Shown: positions 33,871 to 46,269 of the stretch, piece after piece
Position numbering within the stretch: the first letter of the stretch is position 1
How the letters are laid out: every line of letters starts with the position of its first letter
Assembly: GCA_002633005.1 (NCBI GenBank)
Contig: NMRA01000185.1
Span: 679,993 to 743,992, forward strand
Length of the DNA stretch: 64,000 bases
Origin: Phoronis australis
Lineage: Eukaryota; Phoronida; Phoronidae
Direction of reading: 5' to 3'
Notes under the pieces: model-generated
The model's input: only the letters and a program-made list of their open reading frames with translations
What the model was told of the DNA's origin: nothing
The model's database searches: none
Translations under genes and position numbers: made by a program

Positions 33871-34979
33871 CTTGAGAACTTTGTTTATCTGTCCATCATA
33901 AATTCTTTTTTGTGTTCATATCACTCGAGACAATTTTAGGATTATGAATATTGCAGTTGTTGGTTTTATAGCATGAACATTCCTGGATGGCTCATGACAG
34001 GGTCTTCATTTTATTACATTGTTGTGGAAAGTTTATGTGAAAGTTTTATTTATTATATGTCTTTCAGAAGGTTGTATTAAAATGTTCTATTTATCATACT
34101 TGTCATCAATACATTTTTGAAATGATGTTTGTTTATCTTTGATTTTTATTTAATGTAATTGATTTCGACAAAGTTAAGCCGGTTGCAAACAGCATGATTG
34201 TTAAAAACAATATCACAAATAATATCAATAATTTACTCAATCAATTTTAATATCAAGTTTCAACTTTCCTGATGAAAAATCTTTAAAATGATACCTTATT
34301 TGTTTTTTTCCTGGAGTAATTGTTATTTTATGAAAATTCGAAATCGCAAAATTGTACGTAGTGACTTCTCTTTGTCGGCTGTGTTGACTTTAAGGTCAAT
34401 ATCTTCGCACAGGAACGTCTAATCGAAATTGTTTTTTGGCAAATTATTCATCATAAAAAGTTCTTTAAAATGATGTATTACATGTCTATTTACGTTTCTT
34501 AGTTTTGAAATAATAATATTTTGAACTCGCAGATTCGATTTGACAGAATTTTTACCAAAAATTTTGACACAAAAATGACATTTTCTCCGGAACCATAAGT
34601 CCAATTTAAAAAATTTTACTATCATTATTTTAGTCTCAAAAAGAGCTTTCTAATGATGTATATTACTTGCACATTTTCTAAAATTTTTGAAAAATGCTGT
34701 TCTCCCTAACATATTCCCAAGGCTGATCTGTCACGAGACAGGCAGGCAGAGGTACTGATGTGTAAGTGATATGCTTCGAGTTACTGGCCAACCACCACTC
34801 ATTATAGTTATTGCTAGGAGCAGACGAAAAGTGTCAATACACTGAAAAACTGAGGTATCTATCACTAAAATTTGCTGTTTGACAGCATATTTGTGATTTG
34901 TTGACAGCGCAAGAAAAGTAGACTGTGTAGATGTACTGGCTCTAAAATTCTACCTCTAAAGTAACTCTTTGAAGAAATT
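33871..34979. other. AT-rich intergenic DNA
   Basis: Two similar stretches (about 34380-34460 and 34560-34690) both contain a tatcattattt or attattcatca motif next to aaaagttctttaaaatgatgta-like sequence, hinting at an old duplication. No gene is seen. Confidence 0.35.
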
Positions 34980-35366
34980 TTAGGCTAGAGAAATCCGCAC
35001 TCTACAAAGTGGCGAGTCGATTAGACGTACCTCAAAAACAGAACCTGTCATACGGAAGTGGCTCTTGAACTGATCCGGCGAGTACAACAGGACAACATTC
35101 TCCACAAACCCATCTATCCTGGCTCCTTCTCTAGACCTCAGACCACTCACGACTGCCGTATCTACTAAAGAACTCTCACACAATGAACACAATGTTGTAA
35201 TCGGCAACATCATTGGCTCTTTGTTTTTCCTGTGGCGTCTTGTGATTGGTCTGTTTTTGTGTGTTCCCCGTATGTCTCCTATATAAGTCGTTGGCGCCAC
35301 TGTCAGATGGGTTTTTTTCAAGAACCCGCAAGACGAGTCATCTATGGTTGCTCCGCTTGGCGTCAA
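34980..35366 (-). pseudogene. Possible N-terminal exon of a second PIF/Harbinger-like transposase
   Basis: The 128-codon frame contains GFVENVVLLYSPDQFKSHFR followed by MTGSVFE, which resembles the helix region before the catalytic domain in Harbinger transposases (pattern ...FKxHFRMxxxxFE). A plausible donor gtacgt follows VFE near 35030, after which the reading becomes unconvincing. No catalytic segments were found nearby. It lies just left of the foldback element at 35417. This rests on a short motif, so it is tentative. Confidence 0.4.
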
Positions 35367-35416
35367 CTGACTGACTTATATCTTCATAAAAGTAAGTACT
35401 CTTGTGCCTAACTAGG

Positions 35417-36337
35417 CAATGACCATCGCCTCTGTTGGCCCGAAACAGAGGCGATGTAGAGGCTATAGGCGCTCTGTACGCCGGAAGCTTTTCGGCGAAT
35501 TATGCCTCGCACCGACTAAACCATCAAAGTCACGTTGTTATAAATACCTTTTGCGCATAGAGGAACACCTTAGGAGGTTGTCAATGTGTTTAAGTCCTTC
35601 CAACTCCAACACATACTCCCATTATGAAACTTTTTCTTCGATCAGTCCCTATTTCAGTTCCCAAAATCGTGAAATCAAAATTTTCATTTTTTTAACCAGG
35701 CCGAAGGTCAGAAGTTGCGATCCTACCGGCGAACTTTGAAAGCTGAAGTTCCCGCCCTTCGCGTACGTGCTGCCGGGAACCAGCCGTGCATTTGCCGTGT
35801 TGTTAAACATTAAAATGTCAAATATGTGCACAAAGACTATTAAATGTTATATCAACAGCATTTATTTTTATCAAATACAAACAATAATTCATTGAAATAC
35901 AATCAGTTTCAAGTAACGCCAATTAAAGACAAGTATAAGTGGTGGCATTTTGGAAACGAACATTTGACTGACAAGACCGCAATGGCTCACCTTTGGCCTA
36001 TTTAAAGATTGAGGTCATGAAGTCACATCACCTAGCGAGCGCGGTAAAAATTGGAGCGTGCGCAGTATAAAAATGGTGAGTTCACGATTTTGGGAACTGA
36101 AATAGGGACTGCTCGAAGAAAAAGTTTGATAATGGGAGTATTTGTTCGAGTTGGAAGGAATTAAACACATCGACAACCTCCTAAGGTGTTCCTCTATGCG
36201 CAAAAGGTATTTATAACAACGTGACTTTGATGGTTTAGTCGGTGCGAGGCATAATTCGCCGAAAAGCTTCCGGCGAACAGAGCGCCTATAGCCTCTACAT
36301 CGCCTCTGCTTCGGGCCAACAGAGGCGATGGTCATTG
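35417..36337. mobile_element. Foldback-type element with 257-nt inverted arms and 12-bp flanking direct repeats
   Basis: The arms 35417-35673 and 36081-36337 are reverse complements of identical length with only scattered substitutions. The 407-nt centre is unrelated. The same ~85-codon reading therefore appears on both strands (from 35419 and from 36335), which is a consequence of the duplication. Each arm starts with a perfect 11-bp hairpin (catcgcctctg/cagaggcgatg, 35424-35434 and 35446-35456, mirrored on the right). The direct repeat gtgcctaactag flanks the element at 35404-35415 and 36342-36353, leaving g and atta between repeat and arm. The superfamily is not recognised. Confidence 0.85.
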
Positions 36338-36353
36338 ATTAGTGCCTAACTAG

Positions 36354-37302
36354 TGAACCTGTAGGAATACAACAATAACATTAAAATTTCTTAATCGTCA
36401 CTTAGCTCTTCACTCATTACTAACTTTACTATAGCCTCCACCATTTAAACACCCACAATCCTTCCTATTTTCTTGCGCAAGTGTAGACTAGTACACCTAG
36501 CGTCTACAGAACGCACCCCCGGACTATGATGTTATATTTGTTACAGGTAATTTTAAGCCCCGAGCACGGTCTCAAGCAAAAACGAAGCCTCAGCTATTTA
36601 CAAGACTTGAAACGTCTTATCGTCTGAATAAGGAAACTCTTACCAATTTTTGGAATACAAACTGTTGTTTTGTGCCAAGTTTGGAAGGGTTCAAATCACA
36701 GCAGCTGTCATCCATGGGCGCAGACATCTTGGCTTCAAAAAGAGGCTACACGTGATCGAAAAATTGTAGGGAAATCCACTGAGACTATGTGGTATCATGA
36801 TATTTTTTTTAAATCAATGGTTTGTTTTTCATTCGTAGATAAAAATTAGATAACATATGTGAAAAAATACAGATCTACTATATTTGCTAAGTTCTATTTC
36901 CCAACAAATAGTTCAATTAAAAATCAATTTCAACAAATTTCTCCCCAAGAGACTAGTTCATGACGTCAGTGGTCATGGGACTAAAATTCGCCATTTTGAA
37001 AAGTAGGTGTCATCAAAGAGAGAAAGAGAAGAAGAAAGTAAATTTTTGGCATCGTTTTTGTAAGTACTTGTGTCCTAACGGCGTCAGTACACTTTACCAG
37101 GTTACGACCTGGGACAGCACTTATAAAAAAGTGCGAGTTATTTGTACAAGGTCTTCTCCGTCATAAAAGTCCCAGGACTGGGTGTTGAAGTCGAAAATCG
37201 AGTTTTCGTTTTCCAAATCGAAGATCATACAGTTTAACGGATGCGTGTCAAATTTAAAAGTATCTCAGCGTCATGCCCTGAGTACAGGATGAGAGTGAAA
37301 TT
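36354..37302. other. Intergenic, no feature recognised
   Basis: No supported gene or repeat. Confidence 0.35.
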
Positions 37303-39078
37303 TTCCAGCCGGCACTAGTCGGATGTAGCGGACCCACTTTAAACCACCATAACTTCCTTTAATTTTTAATCTAGAATCAAACGTCACGCAGGCCACCACT
37401 GAAGAGTGAAGTTTAGTTTGCCAACGGCTTGGCAGATTTTTAGAGGGAGTATGCACCACAGATATAATGTTCATGCTGCCAACGAAACTCCTTATAAGGC
37501 AACGAGATGAACTCTGTCCATCTCAATGGGCCGGTGGCACCAAAAGTAACCAATAAAATTCATCTAAGTGAGAAATACACAAACAACAACAAATGAAAGC
37601 CATAAAAAGCAGTTTCATGCAAATGTTTGTTGAGACTGGTATTCGTAAAGTCCTATCCTGGGGGCCACGGAGTATAGAAAAATGTGCTTCGAAAATCAAA
37701 ATTCTGGCCATCACAGTTCAAGAAGACGCACGTTGTATAAACTGCTGCGCAAAGGTTGTCTTTGCTGACAACATATACTTCGCAGAACTAATCAACGAGC
37801 CGTAATTAGTTTCAATGGGTTATATTACCAGTTGTCCGCCGAATACAAAAAGGTGAACAACAAAAGCAAATAGGCCTAACGATCATCGACTTTCCTGGCG
37901 GACTGCACCTCACAGTTAGCACTGAGCCTTTGTTTAAATTCAATTGACTATGTCTAGTTGGTCGAGATGAATTGAAAAGATAACTGAGAGATTATTTACA
38001 CGCTGCGTTACACCATAAATAGACTAGCTGCCTGGTCTGCCCCTTGAGTGAGACCGGTAATTAGGCTGTCCACAACTGACCACTTACTTAGCCTTTATTC
38101 AGTTTCAATGGGCAATGGCCAGTTGATGTCAAGCGTAATTTGAATAAGTGAAGACCTTATTTACGACGACGACGCCTTTTTTACAAATCAGTCCCTATGT
38201 TTTTAAACTGGTCGCGGGACATTTAAACAGGACACGCGCTCGGCCAAACTGGACACTGCGACACGTTAAAAGTGGTCATGGAGAACACTGAACATAATAT
38301 GCCAAGTGCGACAATATCTATAGCGGCACACATGCTTGTGATACAACTGAGTCAGTGGAATCGGCCGAACATTATTGGATGTGTAACCAAGGAAAAAATG
38401 AATTGAATATGACGCTTGTCGACACCTTGTTTAGGTGGGTGCAATGGAATGTCCGGTGAACAAAGTGATCATACCTTACGATGACATGGGGAAGAGGCAA
38501 AAGACGGTAGTCGGTGTAAATATCCGTGAAGCATCACAGGTCATGACACTCTGAGCAAATAGTTTTAGAACAATTATGATAGAGTATACAAATTTAACGA
38601 CGTGATTGGGCGTGGATTTTTCTGGCATGGCTCATCAGAATATGTACAATTCTTCGAGACCGATTCTTCATCAGGACTTGACGAAGTGGGAAAAAGCGCT
38701 TACTGCGGTAAATGTTTTAGTTCAGTGGAAAATGACATGACATTTTTAACCATCAAATTGCCAAAACTTAACATTTCAGAATAAGTCTTCGATGGTCACA
38801 AATGCCACGTAAGTAGGTGGTATTTGCCGGATAGTTTGAAAAACTTATGAAGTTTTGTGGCCACCATTGATTCCCGTAGGAAAGGTTCAAATGCCACCAA
38901 AATGATCACGAGTTCTGCCACTGGTATCAGTGGGAGTGGATTAAAAATGCAACGAAAGTCACTCTTTTCGAAGATAACCAATAAAATATGAATATTCATA
39001 AAAGACATGACACCTGAAAGTTGTGAGATGCCCATTTCAAGTACGTGCACCTATGACTACGTGGGTACCATTTTCAAA

Positions 39079-39636
39079 ATGTCTCATGCTGAAATAGCCG
39101 AGTTCACGCGTGACTAAGACGCAGCGCTTCAGATTCTGAGAGCTCACAACGCCATCAGATGCCAGCCACCCCAATATAGGGTGTGCCCTCATTTGATGAT
39201 CGAGGCGCGTGGTGGCTCAGGAAGAGGTGGGAAGATCTGGCGCTGCCCGAAGCACTAGGCTCAGAAGATGTCACTGCGAGGCGACTCCTCTTGGTCCAAG
39301 TCCAGATTGACACTGCAGCTATTGATACAGCTTTTGTGGGCATGGACATTCAAGCAACCGATAGCGCTTGCCGAGGAGATTCTAGGAATAGACTGGACAG
39401 TGGTAACGACTTGGTACGGCTATCTCCGAGACGCATGCTCCACCCAACTCATGAACAGCCCCATACGGGTTGGTGGCCACGGAGTCGTGCAAATTGACGA
39501 GTCGTTGATGGCAAGAAGAAAGAACAACGTGGCCCATGTGGTTTAGCAACGATGGGTGTTTGGAGGATACTTCCCCACACAGGACGTTGGATTTCGGCAG
39601 TTTGTGCTGAACAGGAACGCCAATACCAAGACTTGG
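39079..39636 (+). pseudogene. Merlin transposase, N-terminal and first catalytic part
   Basis: One frame, interrupted by three stops (the last a TAG at 39544-39546), carries the expected order: an N-terminal SHAEIAEFTRD region, KIWRCPKH as a degenerate zinc-ribbon end, a helix-rich region WTFKQPIALAEEILGI and TTWYGYLRDAC, then GGHGVVQIDESLMARRKNN with the first catalytic Asp in QIDES. QRWVFGGYFPTQD follows after the stop. Homology ends at about 39630, where a CAGGG-type element copy begins. The middle of the catalytic domain, with the second Asp, is missing. It cannot encode an active enzyme. Confidence 0.85.
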
Positions 39637-40061
39637 AATTATCCTCGGAAACGCGGATTTCTGGTTTTTTCTTTTATGCTCTCCGTGTATTTTCGTTATA
39701 TTTCTGCGAAAAAAATCAGATTTGCCATAAAATTATCGCGGCAAATTGGTTTCTCACCGCGGCGTTGCCGACGACTCGAAAAGCGGAAACTGCTCTTTAT
39801 GTCTCGGAGGAACAAAAACTGTACTTGTGGATCACAGGTGCCCGAATTTCCCGATGACTTGTAACCATATATAAGAAACATATTTTCTTAGTAGTGAGTG
39901 ACAGCAGCGGCAATCGAGCAACAAATAAATTCAAGCGCCTGTGCCTGGGATAACGTGGTTCATCAATGGCGTCTGCATTTGGTATAAAGTCACGGTGACA
40001 AATAGTGCGATTTTGCGGTCTAAAATGCGTGGAGTAAACAGAATATTTCGTGGAAAAGTGG
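39626..40061 (+). repeat. Older, diverged copy of the CAGGGCTTGG element (partial)
   Basis: It starts caagacttggaattatcctc and aligns block by block with 40068-40390 (cgcggcaaattSStttctYaccgcgg, gctctttatgtYtcggaggaac, ggcgtct). Its right end is not present, and it is cut by the insertion at 40068. It interrupts the Merlin transposase. Confidence 0.7.
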
Positions 40062-40067
40062 ATAAAA

Positions 40068-40501
40068 CAGGGCTTGGAATTTTCCGCGGAAACGTGGATT
40101 TCCGCTTTTTTCAAATGTTCTGTCCGTGCATTTTATTATATTTCTGCATAAAAAAATAGGATTTGATATAAAATTTCCGCGGCAAATTCCTTTCTTACCG
40201 CGGCGTTGCAGACGACGTTCACCTCGAAATGCGGAAGTTGCTCTTTATGTTTCGGAGGAACGTGAATTGTCAACATTGCCGGGGCATCTTGGATAGCGTG
40301 GTGGGATTTTCAATGGCGTCTCGTGCTATTGTAAACCGCGGCGACAAATACTACGGCTCTGCAGCCAAAAATGGTGGTAACGTTCTTTTTTTTTTTTTAG
40401 TCCCGATTTTTGTCGGGGAAAGGTTCACATCGACCAGTAGCGCGCATGGTTTGGGCTGTAAAAGTTTCCGTGTTTTTTGTCATTGGTCATTCCAAGCCCT
40501 G
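40068..40501 (+). mobile_element. 434-bp CAGGG-ended MITE with 6-bp target duplication
   Basis: It begins cagggcttggaat and ends attccaagccctg, with direct repeat ataaaa on both sides (40062-40067 and 40502-40507). It has no ORF of its own. The CAGGG terminus is hAT-like, but a 6-bp duplication is shorter than the usual 8. Confidence 0.85.
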
Positions 40502-41162
40502 ATAAAAGAAACGACCAATGTCTTCACAAACAACATAAGTCAAGGTTTGTGCTCTGTAAACTTTGAGAGAGGAACAATTATGGAGTGTTTGGCCCAAGTC
40601 GCCTTGGACTAAGTCGGAATCGGAGGACCGACTGAAAACGATGAAACGCTAGAAATAACAATGCTTCCTGAAATGAAATTCAACTGTAACCGGTTATTCG
40701 TTGGATTGGAATCATGGGATGTGAGTGATATATGAAATTCTTTTGTTTGATCCCACATGCACGCCCGTTGCCGTTGGCTGCTAGTGCTAGGCCTGACCAT
40801 CTGAGTGCAATTTTCTACGTGCCGCCGAAACGGGATACAAAGTGCTATTTTCATTACTGCAAATGTGTTTTAAATTGCTGTTTATGTTTTCAATTTATTT
40901 TGACATTTTTCTTGTTCTAATGTGACTCGAGTTCTGCAGTTCGAGAGAAGTGATCACATGACATTCTGAATGATCTGATTGGTCTAAGCCATTGTTTACA
41001 AATTCCGCCAGCCTATTTTCAGTATCCTGGTAGTTATTTCTTATGTCACATAGTTTCTTCTACACCAGTGTGGCTTATGAACAATTAACTCCTGTAATTA
41101 CTGTGTGAAACTGAAAGTTAGGCCAACTTAGGATTGGGGTTGATGTATTCTATGGTTTAAAG

Positions 41163-41722
41163 CAGGGCTCGTTATGCACTGAATTGTTTATTCGGTTAAA
41201 GCATGGTTTCACAGATTTTTTTTCGACAGACGTTTTTCAAACATGAGTTAAGTTGCAAAATGTGGACTGCGAACAAAAAGTGGAGGAAATTTGCCCTCGG
41301 AGTTAGTTTGAATCTTTGATGCCAGCCAGTAGCAGGTCAGACCTAGCAAAATCCCGGATACTTTTTCAACGGGCATTTTCTCCCTTTTCAAATCGCAAAC
41401 TTAGCTACTCGAATGCACGTGTCAGTTAGAGAGCACTAATTCAACTTTCACGTCGGGAACATGACTTGCGCTCTAGAGACTTTCAATGGCGGTTGTGAAG
41501 AACAGTAACGCCGTAGCTGCATGAACGAAGTCAGTTTTAGGATCTGAAATTTGTGAGTATTTAATGGGGCAGGAAAGAGCATAATCTAAACATTTTCTTG
41601 ATGATCTAAAATCAAATTTGGCGCGTAAAAATGGCGTGAAAATTTTGCGACCTGGCATCTATGAATTCGAGCTGGATTTTGGAAATGCAACCTGGGATTC
41701 TGGCTAGGTCGCAAAATGCGAC
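41163..41722 (-). mobile_element. Partial copy of the 46270-48439 CAGGG element
   Basis: In reverse orientation, about 41285-41722 matches 46293-46730 closely (gctagatccgag-type end, ctaactgacacgtgcattcg, gactctagagcgcaagtc). The left TIR is missing. A cagggctcgttatg terminus at 41163 may be its other end. It lies between the two halves of the Merlin transposase. Confidence 0.7.
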
Positions 41723-41731
41723 ACACCAGAG

Positions 41732-41926
41732 GTCAACCATGCCATGAACTTCGTTGATCCACAGACTGGGGCACACAACAACCATGTCAAGTGTTACTGG
41801 AACAACATGAAGATGTGGTTCAAGAGCATGTGTGGTGTCCTCCCTGACATGGATGCGCATTTTAACGAGTTCATGTGGCTGGAACATTACGTGGGCAATA
41901 GCGGTCGACAGGCTTTTTTACAATAG
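41732..41926 (+). pseudogene. Merlin transposase, C-terminal part
   Basis: In frame from 41732 to the TAG at 41924-41926 it reads VNHAMNFVDPQTGAHNNHV and KCYWNNMKMWFK, ending FNEFMWLEHYVG. VNHxxNFVDPxTGxHxxxVExxW is the C-terminal block of IS1595/Merlin transposases. Here the acidic residue usually found just before YW appears as Lys-Cys (VKCYW), so the position of the last catalytic acid is altered. It is separated from the N-terminal part by 2.1 kb of inserted repeats. Confidence 0.85.
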
Positions 41927-42683
41927 TCGACCACATAGCACTGTGGTACCCCACTCCTTGAGTACCAAAAACCCAACAGCCCTTTTAAGGTCCACTCACT
42001 ACTTCCCAATTGGGCTGTTTCACTTGAAGTTTTCTGCGCCTGAACATGACTTATAATTAACAAAATTAAATTATCTGTATTATTACTGTTTTACAATAAA
42101 AATGTATACCGTTACTAGACCTACACTGTAATTGGTACAATGCTAACACAAGAATTAATAATTAAGTTAGAATCGCGAACGAAATTCATTTTGCTTTCAG
42201 GCACCACATGGGGTGTGACTGCACCAACACGGTTCAAGCTCTAACTTTACGTGCTTGAATGAAAGGTGACAAACGACACTAGCCTCACTTGGTTCCGGAA
42301 ACACTTTGAATCACGCAATTATAAATGAGTTCAGCATCGTTGCACAAAGCGACGAGATTAATGCGGATTTTCCTTCCACGCGTCTTGACATTATGACGCG
42401 TCGTTACCGAACCCTGTAAATGAATACACACAATCGCCAGTAGGTGTCAGGCATTCCTATGATATCACTGTACTGGTAACCAACTGGTGACAAAGTCGGC
42501 AAAAGAACTCTAACTTCAAAGTCAATTAATTGAAAATTATAGGTATGGCAAAATCAACAGCACAGATCAATTTCTATACGTATTGTGAACATGTGGATAC
42601 TAAAATCATGGTTCTACGTTGAAAATAAAGAAGTTATGGTGGTTTATATTGGGACTGCTACATCCGACGAGTGCCTTCCAGCC

Positions 42684-45529
42684 GTGAACTTGGAATTAGG
42701 CGGCTGTCTGTCACACAATCACAGAACAAGGCACTTGAGCTGAAATCTTTACTGAACCGGTAGGCTATGGAGAGAAAAGATTTCTAAAAAATCAAGATAA
42801 AGCTCCCGTGGCCTGGTCATGAATACTGGTTAGTACCGAGGAACTGGAATAAAAAATCATTTAAGGACTGTATTGTGATTACATGTTCCCTCAGTAATGC
42901 ACCGGGCATTCAAGGTCATAGCCCTACGGCTACAGTGGCCATTTGAGTCGTATTGTTTCTGTTGCTGCCTATTCCGAAATAGATTTCAGGTACTGCTTAA
43001 AATGAGTGTGTTTTACCAACACGACACAGTTACAGGGCGTCTTGTGATAATAATGTTTTCTTTCGATCTGTTATGGTATGGTTGTTTAGATTGCAATGTG
43101 TATTTGGGGCAGTAAAAATTTTCCTCTTTTTCTCATGAGTCATTCCAAGCCTTGATGACCTCGTTTTGGAAATTGGGCACATTTTCGTGTCTCTCATTGA
43201 TGTCATGAAGACGAAAAATTTCAGATCATTCATCCACGCGAATTTGACCAGTTTATCAAACTTTCTCGCGTTGAAATTGCAACCCAAACCACAGCAGTCA
43301 TACTTTGTTGGCATTGGAAGAACGAATAGAGTAATGGAACCGAGAAAAATTTGTAAAGAATCGGGACATCAAACATGAAAATAACGTGAAACTCCAGTGG
43401 CACGAAAATGAGGCAGCAATTGTGCGTGGCGTATGTTTACGGCATTGTGGGTAAATACATTGAGATTTCTAGCTGTATTTGAGTGTCGGTGTGTAATCCA
43501 GGACAGCCCTATTGTGATGTAATTAAATGATTTAAGAGACTGAGGTGGAATAACTTGATGCCTACTGTTGTTATTCAGTCATAAAGTTCAGTTTGGCAGG
43601 TGTCAATTGTGCTTGTTTATATTAAAAGCTGTACTTTCGAGTAAGTCTCAGATCTTATACGGGGGAGGTGACATTTAAGCTGAATATGAGCATTGAAAAA
43701 TTTGGAAATTTCGGGGTGTGGCCGAGGACAATATGGCACTACATACCAGACAAGGATTGTTGTAGTTTTATGTAGGTCAGATGCTTAGTTAGATTAATAG
43801 CCATTTCACAAAATAGACTTCTTCACTAGCACTTATGCGTCTAGCAAAAATGCCAGTCGTGTCACTGCTCCTGGCAGTTTGAGTTACCCTAATACCGCTA
43901 GCATTTTTGCATGCACTTATCTAGCTGGACTAGTTATTTCCAAGCACACACATGCGGAGAGGGTAAGAGACATTTGTTTAACATAACATAAGTCAAAATA
44001 TGGCAGAGATTGAACATGTTTCGACTCCCAATTTTCGCCTAAAAGCCATTCGGGTGGCGAGGGAATAAATAGCTTCGGAAAATAATCTTCACAGACAGCT
44101 CGTTTGTTTGCTTAAAGTACTAACCTCGGTAGTGTTATAACCAGTGAAACTGGTAGCATTTTCACCACTCTTGAACCTAGTACAAATCTGGTTCTGGTCG
44201 TGTTCAAAATTGTTGTTCATTCATATCTAGCAACTTGGAACGGTGCGATATACCTGAAGGTGATATGTAATAAGAGTATAGCATGCTGTACCTTTGAAGT
44301 TCAACGTGTTTTTGCAGTCCAGTTACACTATCAATAACAATGCTATGCGTTGTGTTACAATAGCACTGTCTCAAAAAATGACAAGCTTCTCTGATTCTAT
44401 GACATTTACCCTGAATTCTTTTCACCTGTCAATCATGTTTCCTACTACTGAACGCAGTCCTGCCCTTGTAAGTCTCTGTTTGACATCAATTAGCACTGTT
44501 AATTAAGTTGCTTGCAACATAATGAGTTGCATTGCTGACATTGAAAAATTCGACTGGCTGGACAAGTGTCCCTGGATGTCTGACAGTTTTTGAAAACTAG
44601 GTCAGTCACACAATGCATTCTTCTAGGAAACCAAACTACAAACCAGTGCATCATTTATTTGGCCCAAGTGTTTGGGCAAATGTGCCCAGCCCTATGGGAG
44701 ACCAGTATCAGGTGTGTAAAGGACATTTCCTGAATATTTTACACTCTGGACACCAGGAACGACTGTGACTGAAACTTTACCAAGGTTTCACAAGAGGTAG
44801 ACACCAAAATCTTAATTAGTTTTAGTTGCAGACTCATTAAACTATTACATTTTGTGTGTATCAGTCTACCATATGCCGGTGTCTTTGTCGTCTTCATCTT
44901 GCAAATAATTTTAAATGATTTCCTTTTCTCACACTGTTACAGATATAGTTCCGGTGAGTTGTGGCCTTGTAAAATTTTCTTGCTAATGTCTGCTGTACAT
45001 ACATATTATGTTGTTTAGATAAATTTGTCAGTTAGATAATTTTAATCAATGGAAACTAGCACTTATTAAGCTTATGTTTGGTTGTGCTTTATAGTTGCGC
45101 CTTACTTCAGTTGAACTGTAAATAGTATTTTATAGTAAACTTACTAATGAACTACTATACAACTCATCATTCCAATTCTGAATTGTTGACCCATATATCT
45201 CACATGTTGTTCATTGTTGACCTGGTCACCTCCACTGTATTTCCTGAGGCTAGTATAATAGAATTTCTGTTCCAAGTGTGGTCCTGCCAGTTGCTCCTTG
45301 GCCTATATATGGTGCCGTATGTATGGGTAAGCTTCTGCAAAAAATTTTGATTCAAGCCTGTGATACCTGCTGGTGATTTGCCAATTAGAGACCCTGGATT
45401 TCTGCTTGAATGCCCTATTTTTCCGTTTTGTGAACTGGCAAATTCCGTTTTTACTTATAAGTACTTTTTCAAAGTGATAAAGTAACAGAAAAAATATCTG
45501 GGAGTTGCTGTGTGTTTTATTGTGATTAC
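42684..45529. other. Intergenic, no gene recognised
   Basis: A terminus-like gtcattccaagccttg at about 43146-43163 matches the right end of the 40068 element, so a further fragment is likely here. An imperfect inverted pair around ctagcaaaaatgc at about 43843-43920 is also present. Otherwise only short ORFs. Confidence 0.35.
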
Positions 45530-45534
45530 TTGCT

Positions 45535-45830
45535 CAGGGCCCTCTGAAAAAATATTTTAAAATCGTGGAATTCCCCTCATGAGGCCCAAAAATTCCCCTC
45601 AAGTGATTGAAAAATTCCCCTTGAGGTTGGAATCACTTGTAACTACACAGGTGACAATGTGAAAGAGTGCAAAAAGTTAATATTGGCTACTTGAGACTGT
45701 CTATGAGGGCTTGCAACAGACTGCGGGATGCTATTGATGGGGATCGGGAGGTAAAGAATTTTCCCCCTCACCCCAAAAAATTCCCCTCAGAAGGCCTAGG
45801 CACCTTTCCCCATGGATGAACAAGGCCCTG
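45535..45830. mobile_element. 296-bp element with CAGGGCC ends and 5-bp target duplication
   Basis: It begins cagggccct and ends aaggccctg, with ttgct directly on both sides (45530-45534 and 45831-45835). Inside, the phrase attcccctca recurs at about 45570, 45592 and 45779. No coding content. Confidence 0.65.
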
Positions 45831-46269
45831 TTGCTGCACAACATGCTAGCAGCTTTTCAAAACTGGAGAAAACATGTCCACCTATAGAAAGTATGAACTT
45901 CTTGAACATGTCTGATGCAAGATAATTGTCGTTCAAGCCAGAATCCTAAATTGGCAAAAATATGAAAAATACGGCTGAAACATGTCAATTCCATTCTAAG
46001 CCTCTAATTCCATGAATTCTGTCCATTTTCCATTATGATGAAAAATCGGGGTCTCTGTGAGTTGTTTTTGTCTCAACCAAGGCACACTTGTAGAGTGGCT
46101 GACAGTTTTAGATTTTGTATGAAAGGGCCCTCGTTCACCTGACGGGTACATGTCTGTGCCTTCCGAGAGGGGAATTTTTCGGGTTAGGGGAAAACTCCCT
46201 GGTCACCTTCCCCCAACCTCCTCCACTTCCCCCCAACCTCTTTTCCTCTGGCGGAAGGGCTGGCAAAGG

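Larger units (their letters stand above)
37311..42675 (+). mobile_element. Merlin (IS1016/IS1595-like) DNA transposon with intact 8-bp target duplication
   Basis: The inverted ends begin ggcactagtcggatgtagc on the left and, on the reverse complement of the right, ggcactcgtcggatgtagc. Similarity continues through taaaccaccataacttc for about 65 nt. Both sides carry the direct repeat ttccagcc (37303-37310 and 42676-42683), the 8-bp target duplication expected for Merlin. The transposase remnants inside (39079-39636, 41732-41926) are of the Merlin type, which confirms the assignment. Much of the 5.4 kb is later insertion. Confidence 0.88.

Noticed and set aside
35419-36335. Two matching ~106-codon ORFs on opposite strands suggesting a duplicated gene
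   Set aside because: They are the two arms of the foldback element. Identity is explained by the inverted repeat, and there is no domain or codon evidence for a protein.
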